A stretch of 64,000 bases of DNA, from the NCBI RefSeq assembly GCF_945859685.1, contig NC_079147.1, positions 66,928,946 to 66,992,945 of the forward strand, read 5' to 3'. This document shows, piece by piece, positions 9,975 to 22,848 of the stretch. This DNA is from Eupeodes corollae (taxonomy: Eukaryota > Arthropoda > Insecta > Diptera > Syrphidae). Each line of letters opens with the position of its first letter. Position 1 is the first letter of the stretch. The notes beneath the pieces are model-generated. The model saw only the letters and a program-made list of their open reading frames with translations. It was not told the origin of the DNA and ran no database searches. Made by a program: the position numbers and the translations under genes.

Positions 9975-12289
9975 GACAATAAATTAGCTTAGGATATATG
10001 TCTCTTATATAATATCATGAAACGGTTAAATTCATACCAAAACAGTACCCAAGGTGACTCACATTAAAGTATTCAGTTTTGGCCCATGTGCAGCATAGAT
10101 TAAACAAAAAACAAATTCATATAAGCCGTATTTATTGATCCAGCTCGAAGAACCAATAATTTCGGCTGATAATTCTTTTGTTTATTTTAAATTAAATTTT
10201 ATTTGTATTTATTTATTACTATTACAGAAATGCACTTTAATTTTGTCGGTTACAAATCAACTTCAAACTCCCATCTCAATTCAGAACCAAGTTATCGATA
10301 TACATAACCCATGGCTACACTACACACGGGTCAAAACTGGGCAGTTTTTTTCAAGTTCAGCTGATGTTTTTTTTTGGAATTTCTTCGTTGGAAACACTTG
10401 TCTTTCAAAACCAATCAAAATTATAACTTTACACAGCATTTTTTGAACTTTTTTTCCATGTGTTAAGTAAACTCATTTTAGGCACCGTAATCTCAAAATT
10501 GGCACATATGATGTTTTTAAAACATTAAAATTAACTAACACTAACTATTCCTTGGCTACCACTTTAGTAAATATTATTCTTATGATGCTAGTAGGTTTAA
10601 TAAATCGTTTTGAATTTCGAAGAAACTTGAAGGGGAGACTAAATATTGAATTGATTTATCAAGAAATTTGAGATGAGTAAAACACTCTTCCTCTATAATT
10701 CCGTGCAATGTGCAAAAGTTACTCCCTCGTTATGTTCTAATTTTTGTATAATTATAACAGAAACTCAGAGCTCTGCTCGAAGCTGGTTGGAGATTGAGAT
10801 AAAATAATTATCCATATTGATAATTTTACTTCATGGAATCGGTACCGTATTCTTATTATTTTCTTATAGAGTGCAGTGCATCTTGTCTAATCTTAATCCT
10901 TTTCAATTGTATTGAATTATTTTAAAACTGATGCCCAATAACCCCAACACAGAAAGAGAAGACAGTTTACAAGCAATTCCCAAGAACTTTTCTACTTATC
11001 ATGATTTTGCAACCAACATCCAGTAGCTGTAGCTTTGAAGCTTGTAGCATTACCCAAAAGGATGCGCTCTCTTGTATACTTATATTCGAACCGAAATAAC
11101 TTGGATAAAGCTATTTTGATTTGCAAAAGTTTAAAACGTTTATCGTCATTTCGCCCAAGAAGGTACCTACTTAGGTTAGATTTGGTGTAGTATGAAGAGC
11201 AGGGGCTACAGACTATAGTATGCCACTGCTATTTCTCCATTCGATTCTATAAGAATGGGGATTGGAAATTTCATAGAGGAACAACGCAATGGTGTGGTGG
11301 TGTAAGCAAGCATCATGCAGAAAATTTCGGTCTTGAGTTTATACAGTTCAGTGATTTGATATTGCTATTTCTGCAAACCCAACAATTCAATGGCATGCCA
11401 AATCCAAAGATCCAGATCCAGAGACCAAGAGACCAGTCAAATAAAAAAAAGAAGAAAAATAGAACAAAACAACTGGGGATGGAGCAAAGGCACGACAGGG
11501 GCAGCTCCAGACACGTTCCAGAGAATAGTTCCTTATTTTTTACAAACAGTACACAGAACATATCTTTTCGAACATAACATAAGTACATATATATTCTTGC
11601 ATGAGTGACATCGATTAAGGCAATCCAATGGCAAAGAAAATTCGACAAAGAACGAATTTGAATTTTTTATTCGTTTTAAAGTTGTCAAGTTTACGTCACA
11701 AAAGTGCTCTCTGTTTTCCAAAGTAAGGTATAAGGAAAGGTGTATCCAATATTCACGTACATTTTAGATACACCACCTAACCTAGTATAGTCACTCACTC
11801 TCATTCACAACTTGTGCCATGATGTGAGGGCCAGTTGAATTTGAGGTATGCTGTTAATGGAAGTCGGAATGATATTGGAATGGCTTGGTTGGACCTTTGA
11901 CTAAGATGTTTCATATACGATTATAGTTGGTATTGCCAGTGTTGCCATCTGTCATGGAGATTCTATCATTCTACGAATGAATTCTCTCGAGAATAACTAT
12001 ATAAATTCCAAATGCAAATATTCAAGTATTGGAATTTTGATGGCTAGAGGATTCTCTGAATTGGATAAAATTGCATCCACCGATGATGGTTTTGGTCCTT
12101 CTTATGGCATGCGAATAATAGGTATGGATGTCTTTTCTATATAAAAAAACTTTTGAGATTACCAGGTCATAATTTTAGTTGGTTGTACATAAGGACATGT
12201 AGATTTCCTTCCAATTACATATTTCAAACAATATGTTAAAAAAAGTTCTAAGTTCTATTTTTTGGCTCTAAGCTCAATTAACATCAACA
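9975..12289. other. Long unassigned stretch
   Basis: About 2.3 kb with no supported gene. Short open frames at 10135-10446 and 11313-11721 have low-complexity or overlapping compositions and no motif. The part at 11160-12240 is less AT-rich than its surroundings and may be single-copy host DNA, but I see no exon signals I would defend. Confidence 0.5.
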
Positions 12290-14575
12290 AAACCGTAGCA
12301 TGATGGTTAGTGCGTTGGACTGTCAATTTGCTTCCGTCTTTTTACTTTGGTAAGAACGTGACCAAATGGACTCTTACAGAAACGCGACAATAGCACAAGA
12401 GTTGCTTAATGGCAAGATTCAAAACCGTGTACAGACAACTTACAGACTCACACGACTTCCACACACTGCACTGTCAATAAAAAAATGTCAATCTGTTGAT
12501 TATTGGAACAACAGGTTATCAATAAACAAGTACTGGGACCGCGAGATCCGGTCAGTTTATTCCAGTGACCCTAGTTTATTCCCCAAAATCAACAAGACAT
12601 TCAGCCAAAAGAACGACAATGACCTTCCGAGTCTGAAACTCCAAGGAACCGAAGAGAACAGAGACGTACTCAGGACAGCGCAAATAGATCCAGAAGAAGC
12701 CATCTTTGACGATGACTTTTACATAATTGAAGATCCGAAGGAAAAAGTGGAGGCGGTGGGAGCTGCTTTCCAGCAAGTGTACAAGGTGACGACCACGACC
12801 TGGAAAACAGAGCCCTACTTAATCGCTTTTACTTTCGAAATGTTATGACACAATATACAAATGCCATAATCGCGGAGCAAACGGGACCAAGTCCCTTGTT
12901 AGTGACTAAGAGCGAGCTTCAACTCATCTTCACCTCAATAAAAAACAAAAAATCAGCACGTGTCGATGGTATATCCAACGTTGTACTAAGACATTAACCG
13001 ATAGAAGCAATTGACATTTACACCACACTCTTCAACAATGCACTGAATAATGCATATTATCCAATGCATTGGAAGACCGCTGTGGTTCATCCTCTCCCGA
13101 AAAAGGGGAAGGTCAACTCCAACCCGTCAAATCTTCGGTCGATAAGTCTTCTTCCGAGCATCAGCAAAGTTTTCGAAAAAATCATTAATAGGGCTCTGAC
13201 TAAGTGGACAACAAAATAATTCCGGATAAACAGTTCGGGTTCAAGGCGGGTCATGACACGATTCATGCTGCGTCTAAACTCGTTTCTGATATCCAATGGA
13301 ATAAATCAAAACAACAATGCACAGGTGCTGTTTTGGTTGATTTAGTAAAGGCCTTTGACACCGTATGGTTAGAGGGTCCTTACCTAAGACTGAGCAGGCT
13401 TGGCATAAGAAAACCATTGTTGTATATACTTTATGATATGCTTAACGGTAGAAAATTTGTTGTCAAAATTGGCAATGTAACTTCTACCACAACATTCTCA
13501 ATTAAAAATGGTCTTCAACAGGGAGCGGTGAATTCGCCGATTCTCTTCAGCATTTGATAGGTATCTTACAAAGACAATTGCGTACGCTGACGATCTAATT
13601 GCGTACAGAACGGCCGGAAAGGTTGAGGTCGGAGACAATTCTGTTCCGAACTCCGTTGGCTAGGACCACGAGGGATACGTGCAAGAATTGGCGCAAGATG
13701 GTCATCATAGATCTTCACGGGCAGCCATTAGCGAACAAAAGTGGAGTGAAGTACCTCGGTATCTAGTTAGATAAGTATTTATATTTCGGCGAACATATAA
13801 ATGCTGCTCTGACTAAGGCCAGAGAAGCCTTAGCTGTAACGAAACGGCTGTTTTACAATAGTCGGTTTGATCCCAGAGTGCAGATAATTTGCTAAATGGC
13901 CATCAAAGCGTCGATGATCGTTTATGGTTGCCTGTGTTGTTCAACGTTGCCCATTCCCAGATGAAGAAGTTTCGGGTGTTCGAGCGGCAGTGGTTACGAC
14001 GCTGTACCGGCTTGTATCGAACAGCCAAATCTTCTTCCGTGCATTACTATTCCAATGAGGTCCTATCGAATCAACAGAATTGACAATTTCGTGATGAAAC
14101 TTGTTCGAGGTCACATTGAACGAGCTATGTCTTTGACCAACAATTTAATTTTCGGGTCGTTCTATCCGAACGACGAGTATTTTGAGAGTGCACGCTTGTG
14201 CGGCTTCATTCCACCAACAGCATTCCTCGTTTTAGACAAATGCGGTCTGATACAGAATAGATTGGCTGTTCCGTTAATCTACCACGTCGGACGACGAACC
14301 GTGGATAGGCGACTCCTCGGGACGTCATGGCACAAGGCGGAGCAGAGCTCCTTTGGATCAGTAGGGCTGTGTCCGAACGGGACCGAACTGATGGGGTGAA
14401 GCAGTAGAACCAGGTATGATGGCTTCAATCGGCACTTAATAGTTGGAAGGAAATGTCATATAGTTAGATTTGCTACTGTGGTTGTTCTAGTTTTAAGTTG
14501 TTTATATGTGGATTAGGTATATTTTAAGTTTGCTTTAAGTTTTATATTAAGGGCCTTATTTTTAGTATACAAATC
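12290..14575 (+). mobile_element. LOA/I-like non-LTR retrotransposon remnant
   Basis: A second type of non-LTR RT on the plus strand, starting within the region before RT and ending past a long C-terminal segment near 14400. No endonuclease is left, so it is 5'-truncated or degraded. The clade call is tentative and rests on the RT blocks and the cysteine-poor C-terminal segment (RINRIDNFVMKL near 14062). Confidence 0.6.
12366..14399 (+). pseudogene. LOA/I-like reverse transcriptase remnant
   Basis: The first open part (12366-12848, 160 codons) is the region before the RT. RT blocks follow in several frames: NKKSARVDGIS near 12945-12977, HWKTAVVHPLPKKGK near 13069-13113, RSISLLPSISKVFEKI near 13138-13185, KQFGFKAGHDTIHA at about 13231-13270, VLVDLVKAFDTVW at about 13330-13370, GLQQGAVNSPILF at about 13510-13550 and IAYADDLIAY near 13578-13605. 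A stop splits the region before KQFGF, and the AYADD box lies beyond a frame break. Two further frames, 13889-14083 and 14055-14399, carry the C-terminal region. Confidence 0.75.
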
Positions 14576-14579
14576 TTAA

Positions 14580-16504
14580 GAAAATACTACGCACAATCGA
14601 TAAAACTGATGTGGAATTTGAAAATTCCTTGATCAAATAGAGGTATTGATTTCAAAATGTTATTTTATTTTATCAAATACTTTTTTGTTAACGTAAGACG
14701 GTAAGATAATGTTTCCAGAGAAATCCAAGCGTAATTTTTTTCTATACAAAATAAAAACTAACTTGAATATATATTGAACACAAGCTTATTCTGTCAAAAT
14801 GCAAAATATTGTTACTGACTTTAAGTCAATTTTTTAGAGAAATTCAACTATTAACTTTTTTTAAAGACTCGTAAAACTATACAAACAACAAAAGATATTG
14901 ACTCAATTTTGTATCTTTCACAAAATGTTGTTATCAATGTTTTGTTAAAGTTATAGAAAAGTTTAAGTTTTGAAAACTTTGGATGTAATTATCAAAATAT
15001 TCAAAAAAACTTGGTGATTCAGCAATAATGCTTCAGCATTTTTTAAGGTTAACATAGAACGTGAAGACTTACCGCTAATAAATATTTTTTGAAAAGCAAA
15101 TAAGATGATATTGAGTTTTAAATCGAATATTAAAGTCAGGGATTATAGATTTTGAAAATCATCACAAATTTCATCAACAAAAAAAATACTGCTGTATGAA
15201 AACATAACTTCAAATTATAAAAGAATTATAAAAGGTTGTATCACAAAAACTTAAAGTGATAGATCGACTTTGAAGTCGATTCGAATTAAAGCCATCTAAA
15301 ACATAAGGAAAACTATAACTCCACTGTCAGCTAGATAAAGTTGTTTTTAACTCTCAAATAATACATATTATTAAATTTTGGACAATTTTCTGGCACATTG
15401 GTGTTTTCATTAAATTTATGATGATGATTGTTTTTGTACCAGCTTTTTTTGTCACTCATTCAAAACAGTTTTCCAAACCCCCCTTTCATTGAATATGCAT
15501 GATTTTTATACTTTGTTTCTTATGACACACCACGTATGTAGGTTTTTTGTAATAATTTTGGAAATGCTCCATTCAAAATTAATGTCCTAAACATTACTTT
15601 TCTTCATTTTTTTCTGGACATTTTCTTGGGTATTCGTTTAGTTTGGCCGTAGACCAATCCAGGTTAAGGCAAATCACCGAGATCGGCATTCTTGAGTTAT
15701 AAAACGTAGTAACTTTATGTTACTTTCTTATAAAAATACAATATAAAAATTTCAGAACTCTGGATAGGTTCTCCGTTTAGTCAATAAACTATCAAGTAAA
15801 ATTATTTACAGAATATTGGGTAAAGGGTATCTTTGAGGATTTTGCTACATAAAACTATCTCAATTGTTTAAGCATACTTAACAAAACGTCATTGTGACTT
15901 TCAATTACAAGAATTTAACTTTTATGAAAATGAGTAAATCATTTAAAGCTAATCGTTCAAATATTTTTGAATATTAACTTTATAAAAATTTTTAGCAAGT
16001 TTATAAAAAAAGAAATAATTTTTGTTAACTCAAAAACAGTTCTTGTTGTTTAATATGTGACGTTTAAGAAACAGCTGATTTAATTCAAAAGCATTTAACA
16101 AAATGAGTTAAAGCACGTTTAAGCGGTCACTAGAACCTCATTATTGGGCATGGGCAGGTGCCCACAGACGATTCAATATTCTGTAACATAGTTTAGTTGA
16201 AAGCTGATACTTTTGTTGTGTAGACATCATTCTGAGTGATGATTTCTTTATTGATAATGCTTTATAACGTGAATGGTACCTTCGAGTTTCTAAGAAACTG
16301 CATTGAATCAAAATATCAAAACGTTAATTCCACTTGTCGTCTTCAACTGCACCACTTTTTTTAGAATCCACATTTTGTTTAATTTTTTTTTATAATTGGT
16401 GCTCAAAGAATCAAATTTCTGTATTGCTTTCTGTTTATCAGCTCGGGATCTGTTTTCTTTTATTTTGAAAGTAATTTTTTCATATTGGTAACTTTTTACT
16501 TCTG
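14580..16504. other. Unassigned AT-rich sequence
   Basis: About 1.9 kb of AT-rich DNA with no coding frame above background and no terminal signature. Phrases recall degraded X-like DNA (tttgaaaactttgg, caattttgtatc), but I could not align them convincingly. Confidence 0.45.
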
Positions 16505-16840
16505 ACATATATACAAGAAGGAACTATAAAGCAAGTTTTGCATCAATAAAAAATGTCGAACTCGAGATTTTAAACAAACATGACATTACGATGATATAGA
16601 GAATTTGAAAAAGGTATGTCCCAAGGTTCGGCCGTCTGGCTTTCTGTCTATCTGCTTTCTGCAGCCCAAACCATTCGGTCGATTGACTCCAAATTTGGAA
16701 ATTAAGGTTTTAAACCGATTCGGGTAAGTAGTTTTTTTTTATTTCGGTTCCGTTTCGTGTTTTCTCAAAAACCATTGAACCGATTTCAAATCAATAATAT
16801 TTGGTGATCAACAATGGCATTGTTTTTATTTCAGATGTAA
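16505..16840 (+). repeat. Repeat Y, copy 1
   Basis: Contains 'gcaagttttgcat', 'aaacaaacatgacattacgatg' and a CTGTCTATCTG-type stretch. The reverse complement of 35750-35995 carries the same phrases in the same order (gcaagtattgcat, caaacatgacattacaatg, then a CTGTGTGTCTGTCC stretch). It is non-coding. This is a second interspersed family, distinct from X. Confidence 0.65.
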
Positions 16841-16845
16841 CAATA

Positions 16846-17068
16846 AGAGGCGACCCACACTGATAACTTTTCATCCCGTCTATTGATTTGACTTTGAACA
16901 TCAATTTTTACCAATTTTGCTTACTATTTTTTGTAAACTTTAATTTTGTATGAATAACTGTTGAATTCTTATAAAAATATACTAAATGTACAAAAAACAA
17001 CATTTTCTGTGAGATAAAATAAGTTTGAAGCCAATATTTTTAAATTTTGAAAAGATATTTGAGTCGAA
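16846..17068 (-). repeat. Repeat X copy 2, right-end part
   Basis: Begins with the conserved X terminus 'gcgacccacactgataact' and runs into the internal repeat units ('tttgaagccaatattttt', 'gatatttgagtcgaa'). It is cut by the RTE-like element at 17069 and resumes at 19828. Confidence 0.85.
17056..17068 (+). repeat. Target-site duplication of RTE-like element, left
   Basis: TATTTGAGTCGAA, repeated exactly at 19828-19840. Removing the element and one copy gives continuous repeat X sequence. Confidence 0.75.
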
Positions 17069-17424
17069 TTGATGTTCAACTGATAGACATGTGCATTCAA
17101 GAGGACACTAGCGTCGACAGGTTCTTCTCAAAACAAACCGTTGTCTATTAATTCCTACTCACACCTCTCCTTGGTAAACATCGGGTGCCTAGTATCTCAA
17201 CTGGTGATAGGGTTCCAACCCCAGTCTAAAGTTGTTGAGGGAAGCAAACGGAAGACGGGATAGGTAGATGTGTCCACTAAGGCACCTCTCCTTATCCAAA
17301 CAGCTGCAGATGAATTCCCGAGATGGAATCAACGGTGGCGTCTATAGTTATAGTAAGGTTGAAGTACTTAGTGAAAACTTTACAGGGCTTTTACGACTTA
17401 TTCCGAGTCCAACCCTATTAGAAG

Positions 17425-17881
17425 CGGTTTATCCGGCGCCCCCAAAGAAAAGAAGGATGACAACACCAAAGATATGTTCTTCGAGCTCTTAGACAAAACA
17501 TACGTGCAGGGTATACGATATAAAATTTGTCCTGGGTCATTTTAATGCCAAGCTAGGAAGGGAAAAATCTTCATTTGAATCATCGGGGAAAAGAGCCTGC
17601 ATGACAACACTTCCGACAACGGATTCAGGCTCATAGATTTTGCTGCGGGGCGAAACGTCATGACAGCCAGTACGCGTTTCCCACACCTCAACTTTCACAA
17701 AGGAACTTGGACTTCTCCAGATCAATCTACCGTCAACCAGATTGACGATATTGCGATCGACAACAGATACGCTTCCAGCATAATGGATGTCCGACCTTTC
17801 CGAGGACCTAACATCGACTCAGACCACAACCTTGTTGTAGCCAAGGTAGCACTTCGAGTTTCCAGACCAAAGGCAAACTAG
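17425..17881 (+). pseudogene. RTE-like endonuclease remnant
   Basis: The C-terminal half of the endonuclease is legible at 17660-17881: TASTRFPHLNFHKGTW, SPDQSTVNQIDDIAI and the catalytic SDHNLVVAKV near 17818-17847. Upstream pieces (APPKKRR near 17438, LGHFNAKLGRE-like text near 17531-17563) lie in other frames. The aspartate-histidine pair of SDH is retained. Confidence 0.75.
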
Positions 17882-18022
17882 GGATATGCTGGAAGAAGGT
17901 ATAACGTCGAACGACTTCATAGTAAGAAATCGCCGAATCCATCTCCGACCGAGTTACAAGTAACCTCTCTCGAAAACCAGTGGCCATATTATCAAGATGC
18001 AATAAGAGAAGCTGCCTCTGAC

Positions 18023-19800
18023 GTGCTGAGATTCAAGCAACCACCAACAAGGAACCCCTCTTCTGATGAGGAATGTCGGCAGGCAAATGCAGCCAAACAA
18101 GAGGCACGCAAAGCGGCGCTGCATAAAAGGACGAGAGCTGCTCGTGAGCTCTATGAGCAGAAGAGGCGAGAGGAACGCCGACTTCTCAGAAGGAAAAGAG
18201 AGGCCATGAGAAGCGTGCGGTCGAAGATGTTGAGACGTATAAAAGCTGGAATGAGGTTCGAAAGTTTTATGAACAGGTGAAAAACGAAATTCACAGTGGA
18301 AACATCATAGTGGAACCGCAGTCAATGCTGAGAATATGGAAGGACCACTTCTGCAGACTGTTTAACGGCGACGAAGAACTGAATACCGCTGTCATGCACG
18401 ATGATCCATTCAATATAAACGACGAAAGCTCACAATCCCGTCCTTCCAACTTAGACGAAGTAAAGATTGCCATATATAAGTTGAAGTCTAATAAAGCCGC
18501 TGGAGCAGATGGCTTGAATGCCTTGCTCTTCAAAGCAGCTGGAGATAAGTTGGTTAGGAGCATGAACCATCTTATCTGTAAGATATGTCGGAAGAAATCA
18601 AGCCCGATAAATGCAACCTAAGCATTGTTTGCCCGATCCTGAAAGAAGTAGACACTCTTAATTGCACCAACTATAGAGGAATCAGTCTACTTAACATCGC
18701 TTACAAAATCTTCTCTGCCGTAATATGCAAACGTCTAAAGCCCATCGTCAACAACCTGATAGGTCCATATCTGTATGGTTTTAGACCAGGAAAGTCCAGG
18801 TTCGATCAAGTATTTAAACCCTGGAAACAACACAAGAACACCAAATCGACACCCACCATCTTTTCATCGACTCCAAATCCTCATATTACAGCATCTACGA
18901 GACGAGCTTTATAGAGCCACGTCTAGTTTTGGCATCCCTGCCCAACTCGTCAATTTGTGCAGGATGATCATGGAGAATTCACGCTGCTCCATAATGGTTA
19001 GAAACAACTTAACAGCACCTTTCGATGTCAAAAAAAGTTTTAGACAAGGTGATGCGCTGTCATGGGATTTTGTTAACATCGTACTTGAAAGAATAGTGCA
19101 GAGCTCCCACGTCAACACTAGAAGCACTATCTTTCAAAAGTATCTGCATGTTATGAGCTTATGCTGATGACATAGACATAATCGGAAGAATTCAGCGTGA
19201 TGTCAATGGGGCTTTTGTGAGTATTGAAGAAGAGGCAGACGTCTCGGTCAAAACGTCACCATCGACAGACGTAACATTGAGATAGTCTACCTATAGGCTC
19301 CGCTGTAAACTCAGAAAACAACACTAACCGCTGTTTCTTTGGGTTAAAAAAGAAATTGATTACCAAAGCCCTTCTTTGATTGACCAAAGTGTTGCTATAT
19401 AAGACCCCAATCATCCCCGTCCTGCTATACGGTTCAGGGGCATGGTCTAGGACAAAAACGGATGAAAGCACCTTGGTCCCTTATGCATAAATGGGAAGTG
19501 GTGGAGAAGATCGAACGACGAGCCGTACGGGCTGTACAGTGATGTTGACTTAGCCAGAAGGGTAAAAGTTCAACGACTAAGATGGGTTTGTCACGAAGAG
19601 CGCAAGAAAATCAATGCTCCGGCCCGGAAAGTCTTCGAATCCACACCCACAGGACAGCGCAGTAGAGGAAGACCGCGGATCTGGTGACACTCGCAAATGG
19701 AAAGTGACCTCACTCAACTTGAAATGTACAATTGGAGACATCTAGTTAGGGACTGAGCTAGATGGAGAAGTTCGTTGGGTGAGGCCGTTGTTCACGCAGG
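18023..19800 (+). pseudogene. RTE-like reverse transcriptase remnant
   Basis: A basic linker (EQKRREERRLLRRKRE at about 18148-18200) leads into RT: KLKSNKAAGADGLNALLF at about 18479-18532, NYRGISLLNIAYKIF near 18667-18713, YGFRPGKSRFDQVF near 18775-18812, GFRQGDAL-like text near 19041-19065 and AYADDIDIIGR near 19158-19192. The C-terminal LLYGS..W and RGRPR pieces fall near 19427-19680. At least five frame changes separate the blocks. It is the best preserved RT of this family in the window. Confidence 0.8.
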
Positions 19801-19827
19801 ACTGTAGTGCCACCTTAAGTATATAAT

Positions 19828-20070
19828 TATTTGAGTCGAAAATCAATGTTTCAAAAACTTTTATTTATGCGTTTTTTTTTTCGATTTTTTTCAAAATTTT
19901 ATCGAATATTGAAAACAATATTGCTCATAAAATTAAATTAGTTGAAAGCCATAATCTCAAACTTTTGAAAGCATATTTGAGTCGTAAATTAACTTTTACC
20001 AACTTTTGTTAATTTTTAGTTTGTAAATTAATCATTTTACCCAATTTTCAAACTTACCACTTCGTGTAAA
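19828..20070 (-). repeat. Repeat X copy 2, inner part
   Basis: Resumes with 'tatttgagtcgaaaatcaatg' and continues through typical internal units ('gaatattgaaaacaatattgc', 'gttgaaagccataatctcaaac'). It fades out near 20070. The first 13 bases are the right copy of the target-site duplication. Confidence 0.75.
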
Positions 20071-21867
20071 AATCATCATTGGTGCCATTTTTACTTGCCT
20101 TGAAAAATTGTCAACTTTTAAATGTTGTGCGACACAAATGTCTCCAACTTCAAACCTCAACTAGAAGATCTAAATTAAATACAAAACATTTCCTTTAAAG
20201 GTACGACCATGTTTTAGTTTCTTTATCAACACGATGATTTTAGTAAAACAGAAATGTTTTAAAAATCCATAATATGACCACACTGGTTTCCCCATTATCC
20301 TGGTTTTTGGTATCAAAAAAATAAAAATAGAAATAAAAAGAAAAAACTAAATTAAAAAAAGCAAAAAACATTATAGAGAGCAATTCAAAGCAAGGATTTA
20401 GCCATCCGTGCTCTAAGCAATCATCTCTCCTTCCTCTGGAGTTGAGTTGAGTTGAGTTTGGTTCCTGTATACGAGAATTGTGTGCCAACTGAAACGGAAA
20501 TGTTTCCAAAATAGAACATGTGTTTTGTATAGTGTTTCAGGCAATAACAGGTGTTCGTAAAATGTTCAATGATGAAAATGTCTGAACGAAATTTTTGAGG
20601 GAAAATATATATTCGTACGTACAGGACCTACCTATCCTCGTATAGGTACAAGCTCTAACAAACAACTAGAGACGAAACGGATGGAAAATTGTTTGGTGGG
20701 TACCCATACCTATTACCCATATCCTGAACTCAAACCCCAAAATCCGGAGTTCCCTTATGAGATGATGACGATGACGACGACAAGGACGACGATGATGATG
20801 ATGATTGCTTTTTACTCGATCGGAATTCGAACGAAATATAAAGGTGGTTTGTCTTGGTTTTCGTTTTTCCCAAACAACAAATAATTCCTTCCCAATATGG
20901 TAGCTTCCCCACATGTTTCATGTTTATTATTTGTCAAATCAGATTAGGAAAGGTGTATTCCGATCTCATCTCAGGATTCAGACTCCGTGTTCATATAATA
21001 ATCGAAGAAATTCTAAATATGTTTTTCCATGAATGCATAGAAGGAGGTACATTTATAGCGATGATTCTCAATTATTAAATTAGACACAAAAATACGAGGA
21101 AATATCTCTAATAATTTTGACTTTTTGGATGAGCATCAATCCAGAAGAAAGAATAAACTGTCAAAATCATTAGACCTTGTGCTTGTTGAAGCAAGGAGCG
21201 GGATATCCTGGTAAAATTAAATTAATGACAGTGACGGAAGCGCAAGTTATTGGAAGTGGAAGGAAAATATTTGCTTTAGAATCATAATTGATTTATTAGT
21301 TGAGAGGTAAGAAGAAATCTAAGTTTGATCGATTGTCAATGTTAGATTGGTGTGCATTTTAAATCAATTTTATCTTTAGATCTTTAGTACATGAAGTTGA
21401 CCTTTCGGATTGACGTTTTGGTTTTTTAGTGCAAGTTTCTTGTGATAATCCATGTTTAAGAATTTCTGTAACATGGCTAAATTTCAACAAGGCCTGGAAT
21501 ATCGCTCTTTTTAGATTTTGTCAAAGTTATAGTGCAGAACAGCGTTGTAAAAATCGTGTTGCATCAATGGGTCTATATGGAAAACATTAAAACAGAGGTG
21601 AGACTAGACGATACTACTTATGAAGCAACTCACGAGAAAAAAAATGTAAAAGATTCGAGACTCAATTATGTGAGTAAAAGTTTTATTGGAGCTCGTCTCG
21701 TAGCAAGCCCTATTTAGGATGGATTTTGCGAAGATAGGGAAGCTAAAACAGTTATCACCAGAATGTTCAACAATATTTTTTAAGGTATGTAGGGAAGGAG
21801 AGGGGGTTAAAGGTTTTATTAAGTTCATTAGGATCAACTGTATTGAGATTGAGGATTTTTAACTTCC
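20071..21867. other. Unassigned stretch
   Basis: No supported gene. It includes the GAT/GAC trinucleotide run at 20761-20805. Short frames here come from that run or from AT-rich sequence. Confidence 0.5.
20761..20805. repeat. GAT/GAC trinucleotide microsatellite
   Basis: About 45 bases of GATGAC/GATGAT units, slightly interrupted. It explains the poly-Ser and poly-His frames on the opposite strand. Confidence 0.9.
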
Positions 21868-22848
21868 CATAGGAAGAAATGGTAATGGGTCCGATTTGTC
21901 AAATTGAAAATGTTAATATTTTTTGATGTTTCAAGGTCTCTAGACTCGAAATAAAACATTTTTAGAGCGATGTCTGTGCGTGCGTGTTAACGTACGTCTG
22001 TACGTCGGTACGTTCGTGACGTTTTATTCGTATTCCATAGCTCCCAAACCAGAAGAGATATCGACTTAAAATAAATGTTGTTATACAGATGATAATGCAG
22101 AAAGGACTCTGAAGAAAATTGGATGTGTGATTTTTTACCATAGCAGTTTTAAAAAGAGGTACAAATTTTAGTTAACCCTAAATATCCCACGAACTAAAAA
22201 TGCTAGAGACTTGAATTAAATTTAATATAATATATTGTAATGTGATACCAACCAAGTATATTTTTTGAAAAAAAAAATCCAATTAACGGCTTTTTTCAAA
22301 AAAATGACAACAAAATGTTGTCACATCAAAAATTTAACGAATTAAAAATGATTTTATCTCCAAAACAGTTTTGTGCAACAAAAAAAAATGTTTTTAACAT
22401 CCGGTAAAATTTTGACAAAAAACGAATGGTCAGTTTTTTATAAAAAATAAAAACCTATAGAAAACATTTCTCAAAGTAGGTGAAAATTGATTTTCGAATC
22501 AAATATCTTTTCAAAAATGTAATATTATGGCTTCCATTTAATTTTGACTTATAAGATATATGGTTTTCAACATTCGGACAAATTTTAAGAAAAATCAAAT
22601 TGACAGTTCTCTATACAAAAAATAAAAACCTAAACAAAAAAATTAATTAAACTTGGTAAAAATTTACTTTCGACTCAAATAGCTTTTTAAAAATTAGAAT
22701 TGCCTTCACACTTTTTTTTTTTTGTTTCACAGAAAATATTGTTTTAAATAATCAGTAGTTTTAAAAAAAAAATCCAACAGTCCTTTTTTCATATAAAATT
22801 AAAATCTACAAAAAATAGTACGGAAATTCGGTAAAAATTGATGTTAGG
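21868..22848 (+). repeat. Repeat X copy 3, right end missing
   Basis: Starts at the conserved left end AACTTCCCATAGGAAG, then 'atgggtccgatttgtcaaattg', the CGTACG-rich block at about 21980-22020, 'ccatagctcccaaaccagaagagatatcgactt' and several internal tandem units. It stops near 'gtaaaaattgatgtt', before the right-end terminus seen in complete copies. Confidence 0.85.

Larger units (their letters stand above)
17069..19827 (+). mobile_element. RTE-like non-LTR retrotransposon, copy 2 (near full length)
   Basis: A 2.76-kb element inserted into repeat X and flanked by a 13-bp direct repeat. It holds an endonuclease, an RT with the YADD box, and the 3' tail TGTAGTGCCACCTTAAGTA shared with copy 3 at 63045. 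The 13-bp duplication and simple tail fit target-primed insertion. All frames are broken by indels. Confidence 0.85.

Noticed and set aside
10135..10446. 103-codon frame
   Set aside because: AT-rich composition, no motif, no start context or splice signals.
11313..11721. Overlapping frames of 60-111 codons on both strands
   Set aside because: Mutually overlapping, low-complexity (poly-Phe or poly-Lys) and without motifs.
12295..12338. Possible tRNA gene
   Set aside because: Only a D-arm/anticodon-arm-like half is present; no GGTTCRANYCC B box, T arm or acceptor pairing follows.
20666..20921. Open frames rich in Ser, His or Thr/Met
   Set aside because: All are produced by the GAT/GAC microsatellite read in different frames.
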